Below the pieces are notes generated by a model. The model saw nothing but the letters and a program-made list of their open reading frames with translations, was not told the DNA's origin and did no database searches. Below, piece after piece: positions 7,380 to 15,202 of a stretch of 36,623 nucleotides of DNA. The position numbers were made by a program, and so were the translations under genes. Source of the stretch: Actinomycetota bacterium (GTDB taxonomy: Bacteria > Actinomycetota > Thermoleophilia > Gaiellales > Gaiellaceae); NCBI GenBank assembly GCA_005884005.1, contig VAWI01000054.1, positions 1 to 36,623 of the forward strand. Reading direction: 5' to 3'. Each line of letters opens with the position of its first letter. The first letter of the stretch is position 1.

Positions 7380-7916
7380 CTAGCCGCTGAACGGGAATGT
7401 GTCCCGGACCCGCATGCGGTCGGGCTCGTACTCCTCCATCAGCGTCGCCTCCATCACGACGCAGCGGACCGGGAGCAGCGGCTCGACTCGCTGCCTGGCC
7501 TGCTCGAACGTGATCGGGGTCGGTCCCTCGTAGCGGCCGAGGGTCGCGTGGGGCGGCGGGTCGGAGCCGGGGCGCCCGTACGGTGGACACTGCGGGTAGA
7601 GGGCCCAGAGGGCTCGCATCGTCGCACGGAGGTCGTCGTCCGGCCGTGGGACCGCGTAGGCGACGAGGCCGGGGAACTCGGCGACCTCGGCCAGATCGAA
7701 TGCGAGCGGCGGACGCCGGGCGAAGAACGACCGGAGCTGTTCGATCTCGCCGGGACTGAGGTCCGCGGCCGGAAGCCACGGGTACAGCAGCGTCAGCGAG
7801 AAGGGGATGTGCTCCGCGACCCGTTCCGGATACAGCTCGCGGTGCGCTTCAGAAAGCGATGGGTCGCAGCTTTCGAGCACGAGCGTGATCACGGTCTCGA
7901 GCGGTCTCTCGGCCAT
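7380..7916 (-). CDS. 2'-5' RNA ligase/LigT-like phosphoesterase family protein
   Basis: This 178-residue protein has the bilobal 2H-phosphoesterase pattern. The second HxTx motif is intact in HATLGRYEG. At the position of the first motif the sequence reads FSLTLLYPW, where relatives usually have HVTLLYPF, so the first catalytic His appears replaced by Ser. Enzymes of this family hydrolyse or join 2',5' or cyclic phosphodiesters of RNA or nucleotides; with one His missing, activity is doubtful and a binding role is possible. ATG 7916 lies 2 bp after the stop of the EEP-family gene, so they are probably co-transcribed. Confidence 0.75.
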   Translation of the reverse strand: MAERPLETVITLVLESCDPSLSEAHRELYPERVAEHIPFSLTLLYPWLPAADLSPGEIEQLRSFFARRPPLAFDLAEVAEFPGLVAYAVPRPDDDLRATMRALWALYPQCPPYGRPGSDPPPHATLGRYEGPTPITFEQARQRVEPLLPVRCVVMEATLMEEYEPDRMRVRDTFPFSG

Positions 7917-7918
7917 GC

Positions 7919-8719
7919 CTATCTTCGAGCGGGAATCTCGAGATCCGCGTAGACGCCGAAGTGATCGCTCGCCCAGACGCCGTCCATGGGGTGGTCGAAG
8001 ATCCGCTCGCACGCGGTGATCTCGAGTGTCGGCCCGCCGTGCTCCCCGCAGCGGACAAAAACGTAGTCGATCCGCCGAAACGGCCAGTCCCAGTCGGCGA
8101 CGAGCGGATTGTCGGGCGTGAAGGTCTCGCCCGGCTCGCCGGGATGCACGCTCTCCCACGCGTCGCGGTAACAGACGCTCACGCCGTCCAGGGACTGACG
8201 CCCTGAGATGAAACGGACGTTCGCCGCCTGCGGGTCGGAGGTGAAGTCGCCGGCAAGAACGACGTGCGCGTTGCGGTCGCGGACGAGCTCCTCGAGGAAG
8301 CGCGTCGCGGCAAGCGCTTGGAGCTCACGCTCGCGCTCGAAGTCGAGCTGCCAATTCGGTACGTGGTTCGCGAAGACGAGCGGCGTGAACCGCTCGGGCG
8401 CGAGGATCTCGGTCACGAGCGTCGTACAGGCGAAGTCGGCTGTTCGCGGCGTGACGTGGATGTCGATCTCATCGAGCTGGCCGATAGGCCAGCGGCTCGC
8501 GATCGAGGCGCCCTGGCCGTCGGGCTCGCGCTCGCTTTGGTGGGCGACTTGATACTCCGAACCGAGGAGATCGACGACCTGGTCGTACTCGTCGGTCTTG
8601 ATCGCCTCGATGAACGCAACGACGTCGGGTCGGAGCTCGCGGAAGCCGGCGATCAGAACGGCACGCCGAGCCTCCCAGTCGCCCCGGACCCCCCAGAGGT
8701 TCTGGGTGACGATCCGCAT
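7919..8719 (-). CDS. endonuclease/exonuclease/phosphatase (EEP) family protein
   Basis: A 266-residue metal-dependent hydrolase of the DNase I-like EEP superfamily. It shows the opening QNLWG with Asn7, the metal-binding Glu38 in FIEAI, the catalytic loop LAGDFTSDP (usually GDFN, here Thr replaces Asn) and the terminal SDHFGV His. The motif DYVFVR precedes the last strand as expected. There is no signal peptide, so it should act in the cytoplasm on a phosphodiester or phosphomonoester that cannot be named. Its ATG overlaps the stop of the MFS gene (ATGA, 8717-8721), and the LigT-like gene follows by 2 bp. Confidence 0.82.
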   Translation of the reverse strand: MRIVTQNLWGVRGDWEARRAVLIAGFRELRPDVVAFIEAIKTDEYDQVVDLLGSEYQVAHQSEREPDGQGASIASRWPIGQLDEIDIHVTPRTADFACTTLVTEILAPERFTPLVFANHVPNWQLDFERERELQALAATRFLEELVRDRNAHVVLAGDFTSDPQAANVRFISGRQSLDGVSVCYRDAWESVHPGEPGETFTPDNPLVADWDWPFRRIDYVFVRCGEHGGPTLEITACERIFDHPMDGVWASDHFGVYADLEIPARR

Positions 8720-10155
8720 CAGTCCGAGGTCTCAGCGGCGATGACGAGCCGTTCGCGCCTCGATGTCACGAGCACAGCGGCAACGACACCGAGGAAGGCA
8801 GCGACCCCGGAGATCACGAACGCGACCTCGTAACCCCGCAACGAAGGGACTTTCGTGCCGTGGATCAGGTGCGCGGTCAGGATCGCGGCGCCGACCTCGC
8901 CGCCGATGACGCCGCCGACCGTGCGCATGACCGTGTTCATTCCCGTCGCGATGCCCGTCTCGGTGGCCCTCACCGCCTCCGTGACCAGGGTCGCCATCGC
9001 GGCGAAGGCGAATCCGACGCCCGTCCCGAGCACCGCCAATGCACCAAGGATCTGCCAGGTCTCGCTGTTCCAGAAGGCCAGCATCACCGCCGAGATCCCG
9101 GAGAGCAGCATTCCGGCCGCGAGGGGCCACTTCGAGCCCGTCCGCCGGCCGATCACTCCCGCCGCGGGACCTGCGAAAAGCAGCGTGAACGAGCTCGGCA
9201 ACAGATAAAGCCCCGCCTTCGCTGCACTGGCGTTGAATCCGTAGTGGACGAGCCGCGCCGTGTCGGCCGGCAGGCCGCGCGGCGTCTCGACGAAGTTCGG
9301 GATCAGGACGAACGTCCCGAACATCGCGAAGCCGGTGATCAGCGCGCAGATGTTTGTGAACAGCACCTGCCGCTGGACGAACACGCGCATATCGACCATT
9401 GGCTCCGGCACTCGGAGCTCGGCCGCGACCCAAAGAGCAAGGAAGGCCGCCGCCCCGGCAAACAGGCCGTCGACGCGCGCCGACGTCCAGCCCCAGCTCT
9501 CGCCCTCGGTCAGAGCCAGCAGCAGGCAGACGAGCCCCACGGACAGCAACGTGGCGCCGAGGAAGTCCACCCTCGAAGGCGTCTTGATCGGCGACTCGGG
9601 CACGAATCGGTGCACGAGGACGGCGGCAATCGCCACCGGAATCGCCCCGAAGATGAACAGCCAGCGCCAGGAGAGGTTGTCGACGATCAGACCCGACAGG
9701 ACGATTCCGAAGCCGCCGCCGACGCCGAAGACGGCAGAGATCAGGCCGATCCCGACGCCGACCTTCTCCCGCGGGAACTCGTCGCGGATGATCCCGAAGC
9801 TCAGGGGAAACACCGCCGCCCCGAGCCCCTGGAAAGCGCGGAAGAAGATCAGCGCCCAGATGTTCCACGCCGCCGCGGCGCCGGCGCAGCCGACGAAGAA
9901 GAGCGCGAGCGAGATGACGAGGAGCCGCTCCTTGCCGTACTGGTCGCCGAGCTTGCCGAGGACGGGGGTCGAGACCGAGGCGACGAGGAGCAGCGCCGTC
10001 AGCACCCACGTCACCCAGGTCGTCGTCGTGTGCAGGTCGCGCTGCAGCGTCGGCAATGCCGGAATCACCATCGTCTGCTGCAGCGCGTAGGCGGTTCCGG
10101 CGATCGTCAGGATCGCAAGGGTGATGTTGTAGTGCTGCCGCTCCGCCCGCACCAC
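8719..10155 (-). CDS. MFS drug exporter, DHA2 (14-helix) type
   Basis: A proton-coupled efflux transporter of about 478 residues from GTG 10155. It shows the N-terminal family start QQTMVIPALPTLQRDL (helix 1), motif A GKLGDQYGKERLLV after helix 2, the helix-4/5 region FRAFQGLGAAVFPLSFGIIRDEFP, and motif C-like glycines (AVFGVGGGFGIVLSGLI) in helix 5. The length and hydrophobic profile fit 14 membrane segments. No Shine-Dalgarno is visible; a GTG at 10152 or upstream starts are possible. It heads a minus-strand run with the EEP, LigT-like and coiled-coil genes. The substrate is unknown. Confidence 0.88.
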   Translation of the reverse strand: MVRAERQHYNITLAILTIAGTAYALQQTMVIPALPTLQRDLHTTTTWVTWVLTALLLVASVSTPVLGKLGDQYGKERLLVISLALFFVGCAGAAAAWNIWALIFFRAFQGLGAAVFPLSFGIIRDEFPREKVGVGIGLISAVFGVGGGFGIVLSGLIVDNLSWRWLFIFGAIPVAIAAVLVHRFVPESPIKTPSRVDFLGATLLSVGLVCLLLALTEGESWGWTSARVDGLFAGAAAFLALWVAAELRVPEPMVDMRVFVQRQVLFTNICALITGFAMFGTFVLIPNFVETPRGLPADTARLVHYGFNASAAKAGLYLLPSSFTLLFAGPAAGVIGRRTGSKWPLAAGMLLSGISAVMLAFWNSETWQILGALAVLGTGVGFAFAAMATLVTEAVRATETGIATGMNTVMRTVGGVIGGEVGAAILTAHLIHGTKVPSLRGYEVAFVISGVAAFLGVVAAVLVTSRRERLVIAAETSD

Positions 10156-10302
10156 TAGGCGCAGGCTAACGATGGGAGTAGCACCGGCCGGCGGAGCTCC
10201 TCGCGGCAGACGCCAGGCGACGTCGCCTGCGACCGGGCCCGGCTGCACCAAGACGCCGGTCGTGACCGGCTCAGCAGGCCCGGGCTCGTCCGTGTTTGGG
10301 CG

Positions 10303-10473
10303 GAGCGGAAAGCTCTAAGTCTCGATCAATTCACATTGGCCGTAATCGGCCAGTTCAACGAGACGAAGGCGTACGGTCGCGTCGACAGCGCGCTTCGGAC
10401 CGACGACCAGAAACGGACGGCGTACTTCTGGAACGCGAACGTGACCTTCCGGCCGGTGAAGGGCGGCGACTGA
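10303..10473 (+). pseudogene. remnant resembling vanadium-dependent haloperoxidase
   Basis: A plus-strand open stretch ending at TGA 10471-10473 encodes IGQFNETKAYGRVDSALRTD followed by DQKRTAYFWNANVTF. From memory this matches the segment just before the core helices of bacterial vanadium haloperoxidase/PAP2-like proteins (pattern 'NEVK-G---S--RT-EQT--A-FW'). In intact proteins it lies mid-sequence; here it ends after eight more residues, and no start or upstream coding sequence exists. It is therefore a short relic. A chance similarity remains possible. Confidence 0.45.
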
Positions 10474-10512
10474 GCACGAGGACACGCCGCCAAGGACAGA
10501 CCCTGGATTGAA

Positions 10513-10545
10513 CGACGAAGCCCGCCTGATCAGCGGGCTTCGTCG
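10513..10545. terminator. strong hairpin at the end of the histidine kinase gene
   Basis: CGACGAAGCCCGC (10513-10525) and GCGGGCTTCGTCG (10533-10545) form a perfect 13-bp stem with a 7-base loop. The last four codons and the stop of the minus-strand kinase gene lie inside it. There is no long U-tract in either direction. It most likely terminates the three-gene two-component operon. Confidence 0.75.
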
Positions 10546-12014
10546 CGCGAGAGAAGCTGGTCCGGAGCGCTATTGCTGGTCCCATCTTCACCGGCCTGCA
10601 TCAGTCCCTCGTTCGCGGCCTGTAAGCCGTCCGTAAAATCATCTTGGGTTGTTCGGGGGAGGCGGACGGTGAATCTCGTCCCGCTGCCGGCTGCGGCCGC
10701 GACCTCGACCGACCCGCCCATCCCTTGCGTCAGCTCCTTGACGATCGAGAGGCCGAGCCCAGTGCCGACCGGACGGTCGGACGAATAACGGGAGTACAGA
10801 TAGAAGCGCTCGAAGGCCCGCGGGAGATCCTCTTCGCTCAAGCCGGGCCCCGTGTCTTCGACGACGAGCGCGCCCGGCTCGGCCGAGACGCGAACGAAGC
10901 CGCCACGCGGAGTCAGGCGAAGGGCGTTCTCGACCAGGTTCGAGGCCACCTGCAGCATGCGGTCCGGGTCGCCGATCGCGGGCGAGGGCGCGGGCGCAAA
11001 GGCCTCGAGCGTGACTTCGAAGTCGCGGGCCTGCGCCTCGTAGCGCCGGACGGCCTCGCCGGCGATCGTGGCGAGATCGACGTTCTCGCGGTGGATCGAG
11101 AAGTCGGTGCGGTTCATCCGTGCGAGGTCGAGCAGGTCGCGAACGAGCCGTTCGAGCCGTGCGGCCTCGACCGAGATCGTCGTCACAGCTTCGTCCATGT
11201 CGAAGGCGCCCTCTGCGACGCCCTCGGCATAGCCGCGGATCGCGGTCAGCGGCGTCTTCAGCTCGTGGCTGACCGAGAGCAGGAATTGCTTCTCGGCGGC
11301 CCGCGCCTGCGCGAGCTGCTCGGCCATCTCGTTGAAGGCTCGTGCGAGGCTGGCGATCTCGTAGGCGCCCTCGATCGGGACCGGTTCGGGATCGCGCTCC
11401 TCGGCGAGGTGGCGCGTCGCATCGACCACGCGTCGCACGGGCCTGGCAATCCGGCGCGCGAGCAGGAAGGCCGCGAGCGCCGCGAGCGCGATCCCGGCGC
11501 CAGCGGCGATCAGCAGCCCGACGAGGAACGGGTAGAAGGCGTTGTTGCCGAGGCTCTTCGGCCTCAGTAGCACGAGCTCGAGGCGCCTTTTCGCCTTGTT
11601 TGCCGGGCGGGCCGCGTAGAAGTACGTTCTGTTGCCGATGCGGACGGTCCCGTTGAGGCGCTTCTTCGCCCGCACGACCTTGTAGAGGCCGCCCGGGAGG
11701 TACTTGGAAGGCCGATTCAGCGGCGCGCATGCTGCGATCTCGTTCTGTCGCGAGAAATAGGGCCGAATCTCCTTGAGCCTCCCACACGGGTAGATCGCGA
11801 GGCGCTCCCTCGCAGCCAGCAGGTCAGCCTGGTGAGCGACGTCCTTCATGGTCGCCCGCTCGACGGCCCGCCGCGTCAGTACGGAGCCCACGGCCAGCAT
11901 CAGGCCGATCGAGAGCACGACCACAAGCACGATCGCCACGAACAGGTTCGTCCGCAGCGAGGGGCGGCGTTCCTTGTCGCGTGGTCGCAAGCTCCCAGGG
12001 GCCGGACCGGCCAT
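10530..12014 (-). CDS. sensor histidine kinase, HAMP-containing
   Basis: This 494-residue inner-membrane kinase is the partner of the response regulator encoded 57 bp upstream. From ATG 12014: membrane helix at about 22-46, an extracytoplasmic sensor domain about 47-160 with two Cys (near 77 and 96) that could form a disulfide, a second helix about 161-187, and HAMP about 188-240. The phospho-acceptor box SHELKTPLTAIRGYAEG places His250. N-box NLVENALRLTP, G1 DTGPGL and G2 GTGLGLSI follow. A TTG at 12065 would extend the start by 17 residues lacking family character. The ligand is unknown. Its gene ends inside the hairpin at 10513-10545. Confidence 0.9.
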   Translation of the reverse strand: MAGPAPGSLRPRDKERRPSLRTNLFVAIVLVVVLSIGLMLAVGSVLTRRAVERATMKDVAHQADLLAARERLAIYPCGRLKEIRPYFSRQNEIAACAPLNRPSKYLPGGLYKVVRAKKRLNGTVRIGNRTYFYAARPANKAKRRLELVLLRPKSLGNNAFYPFLVGLLIAAGAGIALAALAAFLLARRIARPVRRVVDATRHLAEERDPEPVPIEGAYEIASLARAFNEMAEQLAQARAAEKQFLLSVSHELKTPLTAIRGYAEGVAEGAFDMDEAVTTISVEAARLERLVRDLLDLARMNRTDFSIHRENVDLATIAGEAVRRYEAQARDFEVTLEAFAPAPSPAIGDPDRMLQVASNLVENALRLTPRGGFVRVSAEPGALVVEDTGPGLSEEDLPRAFERFYLYSRYSSDRPVGTGLGLSIVKELTQGMGGSVEVAAAAGSGTRFTVRLPRTTQDDFTDGLQAANEGLMQAGEDGTSNSAPDQLLSRDEAR

Positions 12015-12071
12015 CTCAGACGGACGCGCGGGCGGAGCCCGCACGTCCTGACGGTGACACCGCAAGCGGCG

Positions 12072-12770
12072 TCACGGCCTTATCGTCTTGTACCCGGCTC
12101 CGCGAACGGTGCGGATCAACTCGGGACGTCCCAGCTTGCGGCGGAGCTGGGCCACGTGCACGTCGACGGTCCGGGTTCCGCCGGGGTAGGTCATCCCCCA
12201 GACGCGGTCGAGCAACTGATCGCGGCTTACGACGATTCCCGGATTCGCAAGCAAGGTCGCGAGCAGGTCGAACTCCTTCGTCGTCAGCTCGACGGTCCGG
12301 CCGTCGACGGCGACCTCGCGCGCCTGCCGGTTCAGCACGACGTCGTCGAGCGCCAGCACGTCCTCGGCGCTGCGGCCGTCGGTGCGCCGAAGCACAGCCT
12401 TCATCCGGGCGACGAGCTCGCGGGGTGAGAAAGGCTTCGTCAAGTAATCGTCGGCGCCGAGCTCGAGACCGGCGACTCGGTCAGGCTCCTCATCGCGGGC
12501 GGTCAGCATCAGGATCGGCACGTCCGAGCGCGCCCGCACCAGTCGCGCGACGTCAAATCCGTCGATTCCGGGGAGCCGGATGTCGAGGATGACAATCCGG
12601 ACTTGGTGCCGTCCCAGCTCGGCAAGGGCCTCTTCGCCCGAACGGACCCAGACGACGCGCCAGCCGCTGCGCTCGAGGTATCCACGAGTCATCGACCCGA
12701 TCGAGTGCTCGTCCTCGACCAGCAGAACCGTGCCTCCCTGGCTCCCGTTCACCACGGGCTCGGCGCTCAC
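12072..12770 (-). CDS. OmpR/PhoB-type response regulator
   Basis: A 232-residue transcription regulator. The receiver domain (about 13-125) has the acidic pair in LVEDE (19-20), the phospho-accepting Asp63 in ILDIRLPG, and Lys112 in TKPF. Residues 137-232 form the winged-helix DNA-binding domain (LTTKEFDLLATLLANPG, WGMTYPGGTRTVDVHVAQLR). GTG 12770 overlaps the stop of the upstream secreted-protein gene (GTGA), indicating coupled translation. It is probably phosphorylated by the kinase encoded next. A candidate binding site is the 11-bp-spaced direct repeat at 13518-13536 before the operon. Confidence 0.92.
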   Translation of the reverse strand: MSAEPVVNGSQGGTVLLVEDEHSIGSMTRGYLERSGWRVVWVRSGEEALAELGRHQVRIVILDIRLPGIDGFDVARLVRARSDVPILMLTARDEEPDRVAGLELGADDYLTKPFSPRELVARMKAVLRRTDGRSAEDVLALDDVVLNRQAREVAVDGRTVELTTKEFDLLATLLANPGIVVSRDQLLDRVWGMTYPGGTRTVDVHVAQLRRKLGRPELIRTVRGAGYKTIRP

Positions 12771-13474
12771 TTGCCGCTGGTTGCGAAGACCTGGTCCGCT
12801 GCCTTGTCGCCGTCGTGAATCGTCGTGACCATCATGCCCTTTCGCAGCTGGACGAATGTTGCATTCTTGCCGTTGAGCTTGACGTGCGCGGTCGGCGAGA
12901 CGTTGATCGTCACGACGGTGCCGTCTCTTTCTCCCAGCGTCAACGTGGACACGCCGACCTGCTTGATCCGGCCGTGATCGAGCAGGAAGTCGTGAGGGGC
13001 GCTCGGATCGGCGGAGGCAACGCCGATCTCGGCGCGGACCATTTGATTGCCCAGGAGCAGGGTCGTGACCGCGGCCGGGAGCGTGGGGGCCGACTTCGAA
13101 GACGCCCAGACCTGCTGCGCCGAAAGCTCCTTGTCGTGAAGGACCGCAATCTGCATCCTGGCGCGTAGAGCGCGGAGACTCGAAGGCTTGCCATTCAAGA
13201 GCACGCGCGCATTCGGTGCGACCTTGACTGTGATCGGACCGCTCTGCTTGACGATCGTGAGCTGACCGTTCGTATAGCGGCGCTGGAGCCGGCCGCGATC
13301 GAGGAAGTAATCGTGCTGCACGCCCTTGGCCTGCACGAAGAGCTCTGCCTGAATCAGCTTGGGGCCGAGCAGATAGGACGTCATTGACGGCGGCAGAGGA
13401 CGGGCGGCGAGCGCCGGCGTCGCCAATGCTGCCACGCAAGCGAGCACGGCAATCGTGAGACCCCGTCTGGTCAT
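12767..13474 (-). CDS. secreted protein with two tandem beta-rich repeats (DUF5666-like), two-component operon
   Basis: A 235-residue exported protein of unknown function, first gene of the operon with the response regulator and kinase. A signal peptide is clear (basic MTRRG, hydrophobic core IAVLACVAALATP, cleavage after ALA near residue 23). The mature part is an internal duplication. Shared positions include LLG…AE, HD(Y/F)(F/L)LD-GR(L/I), a glycine-rich strand pair, NA(R/H)-type LNGK, and (A)(D/Q)QV(W/F)A at the end of each repeat. The beta pattern recalls DUF5666 domains. ATG 13474 is preferred; a TTG at 13510 is possible. Its place ahead of a two-component pair suggests an extracytoplasmic ligand binder or a target of the system; this is inference. 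Confidence 0.72.
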   Translation of the reverse strand: MTRRGLTIAVLACVAALATPALAARPLPPSMTSYLLGPKLIQAELFVQAKGVQHDYFLDRGRLQRRYTNGQLTIVKQSGPITVKVAPNARVLLNGKPSSLRALRARMQIAVLHDKELSAQQVWASSKSAPTLPAAVTTLLLGNQMVRAEIGVASADPSAPHDFLLDHGRIKQVGVSTLTLGERDGTVVTINVSPTAHVKLNGKNATFVQLRKGMMVTTIHDGDKAADQVFATSGK

Positions 13475-13517
13475 GCCCTCATTGTCGCCACGAAGATCAG
13501 AGTTCGTCACCTCTGAT

Positions 13518-13536
13518 GTAAGACGAACGTAAAACG
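13518..13536 (-). promoter_or_regulatory. direct-repeat box upstream of the two-component operon
   Basis: Plus-strand GTAAGACG (13518-13525) and GTAAAACG (13529-13536) are spaced by exactly 11 bp start to start, the helical period used by OmpR-family dimers. The box lies 44-62 bp upstream of the ATG at 13474. A near copy occurs at 10622-10640 inside the kinase gene. Autoregulation by the operon's regulator is inferred. Confidence 0.4.
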
Positions 13537-13539
13537 CCG

Positions 13540-15162
13540 CTATTTACGGAGAGTCTGGGTCACGAAGAGCTCTTCGCGAAAACCGCCCCGAATTGGCGCC
13601 GATGCCAGCGGGAAGACGGGAAACGGCTCGCCGTCGGCCCAAGAGGTCGAAATGTAGTCGCCGAGCATCCGGCCGAGACCCGTATCGGCGAGCCAGCCTG
13701 ACAGCACGTTCTCCGTGCTCAGTTGCTGGGCTGCGCGCCAGGTTCTGCCGCCGTTGTCCGAACGCGAAAGCCACGCCTTGATCGACGATTGGCAGTTGTA
13801 GTTGCAGCCCGTCGGCGTCGGCGCCGAGTAGTACGCGACCGCAAGCCTGACATGGGAGCCTGTTCCTAATGCCGCGAGACCTGGGAGGAAGTGATTGACG
13901 AAGGTGCCGCGACCGCCCGTGGGTACGCGTGCCGGGACGGTCCAGTTGATGCCGTCGCGCGACTTCGAGATCACGATCCCGTTCGACTGGCATTCGGTGA
14001 TGTAGCGACAGTCGGTCCAGGCGAGATAGGTCGTCCCGTCGGCGTCGATGGCCACGGAAGGAAGCGGCGGCACGCGGAGCCCCTCCACGTCGGTCGCGAG
14101 CAACGGCGCGATGGGCGTTGCGGGGAGGAAGGTGGCCCCGCCGTCGACCGACCGGATCGCGGCCATCTGATTGAGCCTGCTGCCCGGCGATTCGAACATC
14201 TCGAAAGGGATCACGACCGTCCCGTCAGGGCGGACGACGGGTTGAACGCCGTTGGCGATGTCCCTCAGCGTCGGCGGAAGGAGCCAGCCGACCTGTTCTG
14301 ACCAGGTCCGCCCGCCGTCCAGGGAGCGACGCGTCATCACCCCTTCGTTCTCGAAGTCCATGTATGAGAGGTAGCAACGCCCTCGAAACGGGCTATTCAG
14401 CCAGTTGTCGCACGCCAGCCACTCCTTGTCGTAGTCGCCTTCATCGCGCTTGGCGGCGGTGACGGGAGCGCCCCAGGTGACGCCGTCGCGCGAGCGGCTT
14501 ACGGTCAGCACGGTCCCGTCCCCGTCGAGGCCGACGGCCCCGATCAGCCACGTTCGATGGAAACGGTCATATGCAACCACAGGATCGCTCACCCGTGAGA
14601 GCGGGCCAGGCGGCGCGGAAAAGATCGACAGGCGCGGGAGGATCCCGTTTATCCAGGTTGTGCCGGCGTCGTGCGAGGTGGCAAAGCCGACGTTCGCGGC
14701 GCCGCTGTCGACGAAACGGCCGACCTGGAACGCCGTGACGATCGTGCTTCCGTGCGCGAAGCTGTCCGGCTCGACCTCCGTCTCGTGCTGCGCGCCGCCG
14801 GCACGGTACCGGTCACGGGAGAGACGCCGGCTGACGACCTCGCACCCCGAGAGCGGATCCTCCATGTCGGCGGTGACGATGTCGCGTCCGGGGCCGCAGC
14901 GCACGACGTCCTGCGTCCCGTCGGCGGCTGCGATCCGGTCGTTGCCGGCGCCGCCCGAGAGGACGTCTGCCCCGGCGCCCCCGTTGATCAGGTCGTCGCC
15001 CGCAAGGCCGTCGATCTCGTCATTGCCTCCGTAGCCGTAGAGAACGTCGCCGGTGGCCGTGCCGCTGAGGTGGTCGGGGCGCGAGCTGCCCTTGAACGTC
15101 CCGCCGAGCGCGGCGCCCGTGATTACGAGCGACGCGAGCGACACGGCAAGCACACGACGCAC
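13540..15162 (-). CDS. secreted RTX-repeat plus Asp-box (sialidase-fold) protein
   Basis: This 540-residue exported protein starts with a signal peptide (VLAVSLASLVITGAALGG). Residues about 28-100 are calcium-binding RTX nonapeptides (GYGGNDEIDGLAGDDLINGG and onward). The rest is a six-bladed propeller of the sialidase/BNR type with Asp boxes SHDAGTTW, SRDGVTW, SLDGGRTW, SVDGGATF, SRDGINW and SDNGGRTW. Such folds occur in glycosidases and in non-enzymatic surface proteins; the Arg triad of true sialidases cannot be assigned, so activity is not claimed. GTG 15162 sits 7 nt after a TAGGGT box, suggesting a leaderless transcript. Two more Asp-box proteins are encoded at 26019-29256. Confidence 0.82.
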   Translation of the reverse strand: MRRVLAVSLASLVITGAALGGTFKGSSRPDHLSGTATGDVLYGYGGNDEIDGLAGDDLINGGAGADVLSGGAGNDRIAAADGTQDVVRCGPGRDIVTADMEDPLSGCEVVSRRLSRDRYRAGGAQHETEVEPDSFAHGSTIVTAFQVGRFVDSGAANVGFATSHDAGTTWINGILPRLSIFSAPPGPLSRVSDPVVAYDRFHRTWLIGAVGLDGDGTVLTVSRSRDGVTWGAPVTAAKRDEGDYDKEWLACDNWLNSPFRGRCYLSYMDFENEGVMTRRSLDGGRTWSEQVGWLLPPTLRDIANGVQPVVRPDGTVVIPFEMFESPGSRLNQMAAIRSVDGGATFLPATPIAPLLATDVEGLRVPPLPSVAIDADGTTYLAWTDCRYITECQSNGIVISKSRDGINWTVPARVPTGGRGTFVNHFLPGLAALGTGSHVRLAVAYYSAPTPTGCNYNCQSSIKAWLSRSDNGGRTWRAAQQLSTENVLSGWLADTGLGRMLGDYISTSWADGEPFPVFPLASAPIRGGFREELFVTQTLRK

Positions 15163-15169
15163 TGGCCGA

Positions 15170-15175
15170 ACCCTA
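15170..15175 (-). promoter_or_regulatory. -10 box for the RTX/Asp-box gene (leaderless start)
   Basis: On the minus strand TAGGGT is followed by 7 nt and then the GTG start at 15162. The spacing puts the transcription start at or next to the start codon. No convincing -35 is seen. A purine run (TAGGAGTAGGG) overlaps the box and could alternatively act as a distant Shine-Dalgarno. Confidence 0.4.
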
Positions 15176-15202
15176 CTCCTACGGTGGGCCAGGCTGGAAA
15201 AC

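Noticed and set aside
8860-10158. Long plus-strand open frame opposite the DHA2 MFS gene
   Set aside because: Its composition is Arg/Asp/Gln-rich with no family pattern; it is the antisense shadow of a clear transporter.
13540-15162. Calling this and the other Asp-box proteins sialidases
   Set aside because: Asp boxes show only the propeller fold; the catalytic Arg triad, Tyr/Glu pair and Asp could not be assigned.
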